From Hirundichthys speculiger (Eukaryota; Chordata; Actinopteri; Beloniformes; Exocoetidae): a DNA stretch of 64,000 bases. Below are positions 55,791 to 64,000 of this stretch, piece by piece. The notes under the pieces were generated by a model. That model saw only the letters and a list, made by a program, of their open reading frames with translations, searched no databases and had not been told where the DNA came from. Where the stretch lies: NCBI GenBank assembly GCA_018398805.1, contig JAGFBZ010000012.1, positions 186,001 to 250,000 of the forward strand, given 5' to 3'. A program made the position numbers and the translations under genes. Each line of letters starts with the position of its first letter. Positions within the stretch are counted from its first letter, which is position 1.

Positions 55791-57374
55791 CAAAGGGTAG
55801 TATCATGAGTACAGTGAAGAATGCATCCACTAGGTGGCAGCACTGGTCCAAACCGGCTGTTACCGCCGCATTTGGGGCTTTTGGTAAGGCATGGAAACTT
55901 CCTGTTTTCAACGAAACAATATGACTTGAAAGGGCCTGGTAGCGTGAGGGACGGGACAAAACAGGGAAGACTGTCGATGTCCTGGACCTTTTGTGAAATT
56001 CCAGACTGTGTTAGCATCAGTTCAGCGAGGAACAGCGAGGCAGGGCCGATGGGCCACTGGCCCCAGCTGAAGTCTGACTGGGCCCCTGAAGTATCTCTGC
56101 GCTGTTATTCATCCTTTCTTTGTTCAAGAGCGACCATCGGAGCTCCACACCTGTCAGTCAGCAGTCACATGCTTGTGTTTGGTCCTAAAGCTCATCCATG
56201 TTCTGCTTCTGCTCTGCTGACGCTCACGAGGAAATTAATAAGACAATGCAGAATAAAAATAAATGTAAAATTCCTATGAAGGTTCTATAGAATACTCTAA
56301 CCTTTTTTCTTTAACTTGCACACAAAGTGGCTGGTGAAACGTGTGCAGAAGCAGAGAAACAAACACTTCAGAAACCCGTGGAACCTGACTAAGTCTTTCC
56401 GAGACCTCCCAGACCGGCAGCCGCCATTTAACACAGACAGGAGAGAGGCCTCGGAGCCAAAACCATCCGGCCCTGACAGACGGGGATGGAAACGCAGCGT
56501 CCTCACTGGTTTACTGCAGAAACGAGTCCTTTGATGTCGGCGGCGGCGGCTCAGAATGAAACGAGAACACGCAGCTTCCAGCTGAGACGCCGGTGAAACT
56601 ACAGCATAGATTTACAGACATGGCCACCGCCGCCGCCGGCTGCTCCAGCCCCGCCACCTCGCACACAGATGGCCTCAGCTGCTTCTGGTGGTCCTTGTTT
56701 CAGATGCTGTTGGACGGATGGAGATAGTGGATGAATGAATAAATTTAAGGCCATGCTGGTCTTCAGAAACCTACGGGGTTCACAGAAGGCTTCGCCCAGT
56801 TCTTTTCATGCAGTACATGATCAGATCAGATCAGGTTAGTCATAATCATTCATCTCTGGATCATGATTGGGTCTTAATGGCACTTAGCAGCGATGGAGAG
56901 CTGGGGTTAATGTTCATTCCTGTCCTTCATCCCTGGACGTGAAAGTCTTTTTCATCCCGACTCCTGAAATGCTTTGCTTGTGAAAACCTGCAACCCTGAC
57001 ACAAAACTGGCATCATACCCCCCAAAAGGCACGTGATTTAAAGACCCGATAGCTCCCCTGCCTTGGAGATAGAAGGTCTGGCCCGCTATCTAGCAGCTGA
57101 ACAAAGCGCTTAAAGTTCACTTTTACCAGCACGAGCTGATGTGTGATTAGTGTAATGGTCTGGGGCATTTGTTCTTACATCATAGATCAAGTTCGTATCA
57201 ATCAGATAACACGCTCTTCGTTAGCCTCGGTATTAGCACAGCACTGCAAGATCTCAGGCACGTTAAGAAACGTGTATTGATTTTCAGCTCCAGGACCAGG
57301 CAGCACTTTGCTTCTGCTGCAGCGAGACACAGTTTCCACTTCGTACCGACATCTAGTTTGTTCATCGCATCGGT
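55791..57374. other. Stretch without recognised genes
   Basis: No family recognised. Around 56536-56637 ggcggcggcgg and ccgccgccgcc blocks could pair into a hairpin with a ~90-base loop. Other frames lack domains. Confidence 0.4.
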
Positions 57375-57800
57375 CTACAACCCCCAGAAACGTTGGGATG
57401 CTGGTGCAAGTAGATCAACAAATTCAATGGTCTGTAAATGTCAAAGAGCCTTTGTTTAGTTCACCTTTGTTCACCTCTGCACTGACACTTCAGCACCTGA
57501 ACTCCTCGACTGTGAAGTCATAATTTTTTGGAACGGATACAGCATGTGGTCCAGATGGGAGGCCTTCCCAGAGAAAAGACGTTGACTGGGTGGGACCATG
57601 TGTTGTCCTTGAACCCTGCATAAACCTTTCAGCATCGATGTTTCCTTTCCAGATGTGCCAGCTGTCCATCCCGTAGATGATGGCGTTCGCCAACTGGATA
57701 GCTAAGTTTAGCTGAAGGCCGAGAGCTGGAAACTGAGGTGGTCTTCACCCCTGGAAGATGGACACGGATCGATTGCAGTCTTACTGCTGCTGGACCGTGG
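57375..57800 (-). mobile_element. Tc1-like DDE transposon relic (tacaacccc terminus), reverse strand
   Basis: Starts ctacaacccccagaaacgtt, the terminus type matched at 13751-13765. Minus frame 57693-57490 contains YGMDSWHIWKGNIDAERFMQ, parallel to HIWKANISAE in the first copy. The downstream half of the transposase is internally deleted between this and the 3' terminus. Truncated at about 57800 by the next element. Confidence 0.65.
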
Positions 57801-58838
57801 CTACACAGCAACTTGAGAAGAGTTATATTTCTGGTGTTGGTGAAATCTGAGCAAAAGCAGAGTTAGTTCCACTGTGAATACAGTCAGATCCCTTATATGT
57901 AACTCTAAGTTTACAAATAGTTGGAGTCAAAACAAAGTGTCTTCAGATCAAATCTGTAAGTCTCATTGTAGTAACATCAACTCTGAACTATTTAACTCTT
58001 AACTCCAAACGTGGATGTGACACTTCAGGTGTAAATCAGACCCCACCCCCACCGTGCTACACAGTGACAGGAGCGAAATTACCGACTGAGGAGCCTCTTG
58101 TTCAGCTGTGCGTTTCACCGTGGTTTTATGTCGACATTGTTTCGATAAGTAAAATGAGCTAACTTTTTAAAGTTATGTCGCCACATTAGCCGCGCTAAGC
58201 AGTGATGATTTTAGTTCGTCATTTGGTTCGCTAAAACATGTAATTTGATTGTAAAGACTGTATCTGCTATGGTAAAAAAGTTTTAGACTGTATTTTTGTT
58301 GTGTTGTTAACTCGGCTAAGCAAGCTAATGCTGAATAAGCAGTGTATCGGTTGTGGGGTGTTAGCATTATGTTAGTGTTAACATTAAGTTAGCTAAAGAC
58401 GAATTGTGTCCGATAAAGTGTTTTAAATGTTAATTTGTGTTGCAAGTTTGAAATAAATGAGTTTCAACTAAACATGATGGCATTATTTTTAGCAAACCTT
58501 ATTTTCTAAGTATTTATTTTAGTAATTCAGAAGAGCTAATTTTACACCTTACAGTGTTAAAATGACTGTAACACTTGTATAGTTAACCAACAATCCCGAA
58601 AGAAAGTTAATGTCTAACACTACATAAAAGTGTTGAAATAAAGTAACACTAGTTAGTGTTAAGAAGTGTTAAATTTTAACTCCAAAATGGGTCAATAATT
58701 ACACTAAGTTAGTGTTAAGGTACTAACTCTCCAAAAGTTAAATAAACTCTTTGTGGTGTGGATTCATATAGACACTTCAAAAGTGTTGAAAGCAAATCTG
58801 AGAGTGTTAATTTGAGTTTGCTGATTTTGCTGTGTAGT
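57801..58838. mobile_element. TIR-bounded element with acacagcaa ends
   Basis: Left end ctacacagcaacttgagaag (57801) and right end gattttgctgtgtag (ending about 58838) are inverted. Subterminal aactct/agtgtt motifs are repeated throughout 58540-58800 (tgttaaaatgactgtaacac, gttagtgttaagaagtgtta). No coding domain found. I could not identify a convincing target duplication, so the superfamily is open. Confidence 0.5.
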
Positions 58839-58960
58839 CACAGTGGAGCGTGGCAGCTTTGGTGGATCTCAGCTGGTTCTCCAGTGGTCACCCTCCCTCC
58901 GTTTCTGTAGCGACATCTGAAAGTTGGAGGGATGGACAAACTCAAATGATGTTAGGTGGT

Positions 58961-59171
58961 GTTACAAGCAAGTTAGCATGTTAGCATTAGCTCAGCCTTG
59001 GCTAGCTGAGATAAGCTCTAGTCGACCGCCAGGCTCCTTTGTTCTGCTCATTTCTGGAGTGAGTGGGTTGGGTAGAGTCAGCTCCTGTTACCATGTCGTC
59101 CCCCAAAAAGGCTAAAATAAAATGTGTGCTTCAATTCCGCTCCCTGGAAACCTGTGGGTGACATCACAGAG
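58961..59171 (+). repeat. 0.2-kb repeat, left copy flanking a hAT
   Basis: Begins gttacaagcaagttagcatg, contains gttctgctcatttctggagt and accatgtcgtcccccaaaaa, ends gacatcacagag. Matches 60172-60391 over its whole length with scattered changes and small indels. Confidence 0.9.
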
Positions 59172-60171
59172 CAAGGTTATTATCATTAACGAAAATGAAC
59201 GAAATAACAAAAACTAGAATTGAAAAGATATTTTTGTTAACTGAAATAAAATAAAAACGAGTTTTTAAAAAAAATGATAACTAACTGAAACTGTAATATG
59301 TTTATAAAATGAACTAAAATTAACTATCACAATGTCGTGAATGTCCTTCATTTTCGTGTTTGTAATTTTTTTTTCTCATAAATGTTTGAAATCTATTAAC
59401 TTCACTTCGCCGTACAACAACCGCAAAAAAAATAAAAATAAATATCAGCAGTGATGGCTGCGGCAAAAGTTGGGAGAAAGCGGCTCAGTCCTATTTGGGA
59501 TTTCTTTGACTATGACTGTGTTAACGATGAAAATAAGTTCCTTGTTGTAGAAGCAGGTGATACAATGTGTGGAATACTTCTCAAGGAGAAAAAACCCACG
59601 AATCTGAAAGTCCATTTGAAAAGCTCGCACAAGAAGGCTAACCAACACTAGCTGGATAAGCTAGCCTAAGCTAGCCCCCTGGAAAGAAGGCTAACCAAGA
59701 CTAGCTGGATAAGCTAGCCTAAGCTAGCCCCCTGGAAAGAGAAACTGCAGCTGCAGGCCAGTCAGCGTTGGGAAGGAACGGGAGAAAACAACAACTATAA
59801 TGGACTGTTTCCACGGAGACCAGATAGCTGCTGGTCAGTAAATATGCAGGAACACCACAAGAGGGAAGACGCATTGATAAATATGTTTATTGAGACCAGA
59901 ATGTAAACACGACTATGTGATTTGATAGCCTTCAAAAAGTTCAGTGCTTCACTCCAACCAAAATTACAACCCTAATTTACAAAATAAAACTAAAACTAAC
60001 AGTGAAACTAATAAAAACTAAACTAAAACTAAGTATTTCAAAACAAAAACAAATAAAAAATCTAGCAAAACTGCTCTAAAAATTAATTAAAACTAACTGA
60101 ATTTGAAAAAATAAACTAAAAACTAAATAAAAACTAAATCTAATGGAAAATCCAAAACTATTATAACCCTG
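59172..60171 (+). mobile_element. BED-finger hAT, about 1.0 kb, between two repeat copies
   Basis: Starts caaggttattatcattaacg and ends actattataaccctg, inverted termini. A BED-finger exon is at 59454-59651. The 53-bp tandem duplication (59636-59741) is shared with the copy at 46635-47219. The 8-mers outside the termini (tcacagag, gttacaac) do not match, so no target duplication is visible. Confidence 0.82.
59454..59651 (+). pseudogene. BED zinc-finger fragment of hAT transposase
   Basis: Start MAAAKVGRKRLSPIWDFFDY, then NKFLVVEAGDTMCGILLKEK, NPTNL-like PTNLKVHLKSSHKKANQH. The first zinc-binding Cys-x-x-Cys is incomplete (only MCGI) but the aromatic core and the HLxxxH end are present. The frame stops where the 53-bp duplication begins. 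No catalytic domain. Confidence 0.75.
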
Positions 60172-60391
60172 GTTACAACCAAGTTAGCATGTTAGCATTA
60201 GCTCAGTGGTGGGTAGCTGAGATAAGCTCATGCCGCTATAGCCGACCGCCAGGCTCCTTTGTTCTGCTCATTTCTGGAGTGAGTGCGGTTGGGTAGAGTC
60301 AGCTCCTGTTACCATGTCGTCCCCCAAAAAGGCAAAAAAAAATGTGTGCTTCGATCCCGCTCCCTGGAAACCTGCGGGTGACATCACAGAG
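60172..60391 (+). repeat. 0.2-kb repeat, right copy flanking the hAT
   Basis: Begins gttacaaccaagttagcatg and ends gacatcacagag, parallel to 58961-59171, with an extra ~9 bases near catgccgctatag. Differences between copies are more than a very recent duplication would show. Confidence 0.9.
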
Positions 60392-61935
60392 GGAATGTGC
60401 GGCTCTTTTCTGCAGTCCACGGCCCGACCAGGGGACAGTTTTCCACTCTGCTCTGGTCCATTTTAAACACATCTTGGCCCAGGGAGGAGCCGGGCCAGCG
60501 TCCTGGAGCCGACTCCAGGCGTCGCTGGACGAGGAGCGAGGCAGACTCCGGACATGTTGCCAATCTGTCATGAAGCCAACGTGGGAATTAAATACAGTCG
60601 CACACAATTCATATTAAAACTTTATGGGTAATAAATTCCTCGCTGTTCATCTGCTGCTGTTTCAGCCCCGGTGCGTAATTCCACCAAATTGATCTGCCAC
60701 TCAGTTAAGCTCCAAACACGCAGAATACTGTATATCTGACATCACTCAGCCAGTTTCCAGTTAACCAAGAAAAATCCAGCCATTTAAGCCCGGGACCCGA
60801 GCCAAGGCTATATGTCAGAAGAGAGGGAGGGGGGGGAGAGGCGGCAGCGAGGTGAAAATGCGCGCCTATGACTGAAAGCGTTGGCTGGCGCCCAGCTCAC
60901 CAGTCAGGGTTAAAGTACCTGGAGCTAGCAGCCCTGGATGTGAGCGCTCAGAGCCCACATTGTGTGTTCGTGCTTCCCAGCATCCCCGGCGTCGGGTTTC
61001 AGTTTCCGCGCTGATGGGAGGAAACGCTGATTTAATTCCAGCCTGCTCGGAGCGCCTCTGGAATTCTTGATTTATAACCCTTGATATTTTAAGATAATAC
61101 GGTGCGGCCGGGGCCCCGTTAGCAACGAGAGCAGGCAGCGTTAACGTCAGGACCGACACCGCGCTGTAGATGTGAGTAAGGCGCGAACGGAGCCAAAGCA
61201 GATGTGACAGGTTGAAAACCGAGTCCTCGAAGCCGAAGAGGAAAGGCGCACGCTTTCACAACTGCCTACGTGTTCCTCCGCGGCGGGGAGGACATTTCAG
61301 GTGATTATTTTTAAGGAGGATTCCTCTGCTGCGGGTCTGCAGGGGGATTTTATTCGAGCTTGCAGGGGGCATCAGTCTATTGTGCGGCGGCAGGAAAAAA
61401 ACTGTCTGGTTTTCAGCATTAAAGGATCTCACGAGCGTTTTTCAAGGTCACAGGTACATTTCTGCAGTTGGAATAAAGCCATGAAGTCGAGTGTTGAGCG
61501 CTCAGTCGTGGAGCAGGAGGTGATTTTCTCCATCTGGATGTCCACAGTCCTACTGGACAGATATGTCCACTTACCCTAAACGTCTGCTGCCTGCAGGTCC
61601 AGAAGGAGACTTCTTCAGAAGATCCAGAAGACATGTCTCCATGGAGAAATGAGCAACCATGAAACCTGCACATAAAAACTGACGTTGGCTGATTTACCGT
61701 CTTTATTTGAGGCAGCGCTATGATTTTAACAAATGAGTTTTAATTATTCCAAGTGCTAATGAAAACGGCTTGGATTTATGTTCTGTGGTATTATACAAAA
61801 GAGTTTTTTTGTTCAAACACAACTGCTTTGCCGTTTATTCTATCTGAAGCAAAATAAGTTAATTGTATTTAAATCAATTAAAGTAATAAATTGCACCGAC
61901 TATTCAGCTGAAATGATACTTTAGAACAGGGTTAA
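60392..61935. other. Apparently unique non-coding stretch
   Basis: No transposon termini seen in 60400-61700. Composition is balanced and the 60840-61300 part is GC-richer. Frames such as 60866-61159 (minus) show no domain. Confidence 0.4.
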
Positions 61936-61939
61936 TTAA

Positions 61940-62865
61940 TTAAAATTCCAATGGGTTCAGTCACCAAAATTTCTTCTGTCACAAGGTCCAGACCACATAT
62001 TTCTTGCATATATAGCCTGTCCATGTTAATCAAATGCACATCTTATATTTTCATGTCATTTCAACATATCTTTTTTGTGTTCACATTGAGACACATGCAG
62101 CTAACAGTGAATTTGAGGCCTGCATTACAACTGATAAACAAGATTTCTTCATTATAAAATTAAGAGTGCCTCTTCCTGAAATGCTGCAAACAAAGGTTTT
62201 AAAAGTGTCTTTTTTCTTCATATTTTCATCTTTCCTTTCCTGACAACAATTAACCCAACAATTGTGTCAAATTCAAACAGCTGAAGACGTATTGAAGGCC
62301 AATTTTTTTATGAACTTATTTACCTCATAAGAAAAATGAAGTTATTTACCAGTTAACGCTGTCGTACTGGGCCCAAAGCTCGTTGATTTTCAGCGATCTT
62401 GCGTCAGACTTCGATGGAAAGGTTTCGTCAAAAAACTTGTGTTTGGTTTCGTAGTGGTGCTTAATATTCCCGCTTTTGATTAATGCCACTGTTTCACAGC
62501 ATATCAGGCATACCGGTTTACCACTGCCGGTCGGAAGGATAAACTCATAGTCGTTCGTTCACTTACTTTTGAAATGTCGATTTCTTTAGCATCAACTTTT
62601 CGCACCTTCAAGCATGCCATGTCTTTTATCTCTCGTTTGTTTCTGAAGTAAACAAATTTCAGTGGCTGCCAAAGCTGTCGCCCGTAAACGGTTGGTGATT
62701 GCCGCAAATGACTAGTTTACCTGCGCTCACAGTTTTCCCAGGCACTGGGAAAAAAAATGAGCAATTTATTTTGAGGTATTTATGTGGCACTGATTACTGG
62801 TCGGGACAGAACCTTTATTTGGTCCAGATCCGGACCGAGGACCATTCGGTTATCACTGCTTTAGA
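61940..62865 (-). mobile_element. hAT relic with BED finger, reverse strand
   Basis: A BED-finger exon lies on the minus strand. Near the right side, tttggtccagatccggaccg and aggaccattcggttatcact look like the 5' subterminal region of a hAT; near the left, gttcagtcaccaaaatttct and gtcacaaggtccagaccaca may be the other end. Exact termini and duplication were not resolved. Confidence 0.6.
62346..62530 (-). pseudogene. BED finger of a hAT transposase, well preserved
   Basis: The minus strand reads PTGSGKPVCLICCETVALIK, SGNIKHHYETKHKFFDETFP and ARSLKINELWAQYDSVNW before a stop. C-L-I-C and H-H-Y-E-T-K-H form the Cys-x2-Cys ... His-x5-His finger of ZBED-like transposases. The upstream start and all catalytic parts are missing or in other frames (62504-62707 overlaps it in a different frame). 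Confidence 0.8.
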
Positions 62866-63952
62866 AACAAATTAGAATACTTTCGAATTAAAATTAAGTT
62901 GTTTCAGCGTGAAGGCCAAACGACATTGTGTTGATCGTTCTAAATAAAGTCCACCTTTAAAGGTCTCAGTATATTGACTCAACAGTAATGTAGTTAGAAC
63001 TCCTTTAAAATATCCATGCAAATTGTTACCTTAAGCTTTTCAAGTTGAGCCAGGGTGTTATTTTTTAGAGTTTACGTGTCCCAACAAAGGAGAGAAGAGC
63101 TGAGTTGATTATTTTTAAGGAGGACTCCTCTCCTCCAGGTTTGCAGATGTTTTTTATGGGAGTCTCCAGGCAGACGTTATTTTACTGTATATGAAATAGA
63201 GTGGCAGATGGACGAACAGACTCTCCCCTTCTTGACCACACACACAGATCTCCCTTCTGACCTAAGATCTCTTTCCTTTTTACGACCTATAACGGTCCCG
63301 GGGCCATAACCGAAGACGTCATTGGACATTTCACGGCAGAGTGGCTCTCCTTGCCGGTTCTGTCCCATTGAGCCGCGGGGTGATCTTAAAAGTAGACCTG
63401 CCGTCGACGTGGACGTGGAAAAAATGAGATGCTGAGGTCATTAAGCTTTATCCTTCACCAGGGTCGGGGATTTGTTTATGGAAGGAGGATGGACAAGGCT
63501 CCGGTCAGAGCTTAGCCCCTCCTCTCTGGCTGATCAGCGCCACGGGAGGCGAAGCGAATGGACAAAAACAAACATGTTGTGGTTGTTCATTAGTCTGCTG
63601 GCCCTCAATGGGGTCTTTCCCCGTCATTTGTCCAAAGACAGCTGGCGGTGGCTCCGGCAGAATCCCGTAACCCCGCTAAACTCAGATCCCAGAAAGAACA
63701 GGACTTGGCGAGATATTTACACAACTCAAAACCTATCGGGTTGTAAAATGAGAATTTGGATATACTCTTACTTATAAGAATATACTACTATTATGTACTG
63801 GTGAGGCAGTCAATCGGCTGTTAAACAATGTGCTGGACTACGACGGAGGTGCAAAGCAGATTTATTCTCCAAGTCGTATACAATTCAGAGAGGTCACTAA
63901 CTCACATCACAGAATGAAGGATGATCAGAAATGACAAATTGCCAAAAGGGAA
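62866..63952. other. Stretch without recognised genes
   Basis: No family recognised. The plus frame 63472-63777 contains a hydrophobic MLWLFISLLALNGVF run but no supporting signals. 63470-63720 looks single-copy. Confidence 0.35.
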
Positions 63953-64000
63953 CAGTCGTTTTAAGCATCACATGAAAAACATGGGGATACTTTTGAGATA
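63953..64000. repeat. Dispersed repeat, second copy, cut by window end
   Basis: Matches 17553-17600 (acagtcgttttaagcatcac followed by atgaaaaacatgg). Continues beyond the window. Confidence 0.7.

Noticed and set aside
63472..63777. Possible exon with a hydrophobic segment near the window end
   Set aside because: No recognisable domain and no evidence beyond an open frame of ordinary length.

Overview
This 64 kb window looks like intergenic or deep intronic chromatin from a teleost fish. The strongest evidence is a Rex3 (RTE-clade) LINE at 4.1-6.5 kb that contains both standard Rex3 PCR primer sites. It is supported by a tRNA-derived SINE, Tc1-like relics, several hAT families, a PIF/Harbinger element, a piggyBac relic, TTAGGG-like interstitial arrays, and very long GATG, TA and G/C tracts. 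I found no host protein-coding exon that I can defend, and no rRNA, tRNA gene or CRISPR array. Nearly all open frames belong to transposon relics or to stop-free tandem repeats.

Layout. 0.35-2.9 kb: a large inverted repeat whose arms each carry a broken THAP-type zinc-finger exon; a 1.3 kb hAT element (8-bp target duplication) sits in the loop and itself holds an L2-like LINE 3' end. 4.1-6.5 kb: Rex3, 5'-truncated, with a 12-bp target duplication. 6.5-7.5 kb: a palindromic MITE holding a BED-finger hAT. 7.5-10.1 kb: a Tc1 relic, then a TTF-finger hAT. 11.2-12.3 kb: a Rex1/CR1-type LINE 3' end interrupted by a SINE, then TTAGGG-like repeats. 13-19 kb: a Tc1-like relic and three hAT relics. 20.2-21.2 kb: a 7-bp minisatellite. 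22.4-24.2 kb: a three-level nest (Tc1 relic, hAT inside it, Tc1-type MITE inside that). 24.9-27.5 kb: short tandem arrays and long G and C runs. 28-30.1 kb: a piggyBac deletion derivative abutting a hAT. 31-33.7 kb: a cgat-rich hAT-like element with another hAT inside it, then a hAT retaining the C-terminal transposase region. 35.9-36.7 kb: a LINE 3' end running into a 600-bp GATG array. 38.6-40.1 kb: a Tc1 relic split by a 433-bp MITE, then a TTAGGG-like array. 41.5-44.6 kb: an 11-bp minisatellite in a 1.27 kb tandem duplication. 46-49.4 kb: a hAT 3' half, a TA array, and a Tc1-like relic containing a CCCTAA-like array. 51.7-54.3 kb: a TTF hAT end, then a Harbinger derivative inserted in a Tc1-type MITE. 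57.4-60.4 kb: a DDE transposon end, a TIR-bounded element, and a hAT exactly between two copies of a 0.2 kb repeat. 61.9-62.9 kb: another BED-finger hAT.

The elements do not form a pathway. What the window records is a history of nested insertions that can be ordered from target-site duplications and, in one case, from an uninterrupted copy of the host element elsewhere in the window. The stretches between them (about 10.1-11.2, 18.8-20.1, 21.2-22.4, 34-35.3, 37-38.6, 47.4-48.4, 49.5-51, 54.4-55.4 and 60.4-61.7 kb) lack recognisable repeats and are where regulatory elements or unrecognised exons would be, but sequence reading alone cannot show either. All alignments were done by eye.
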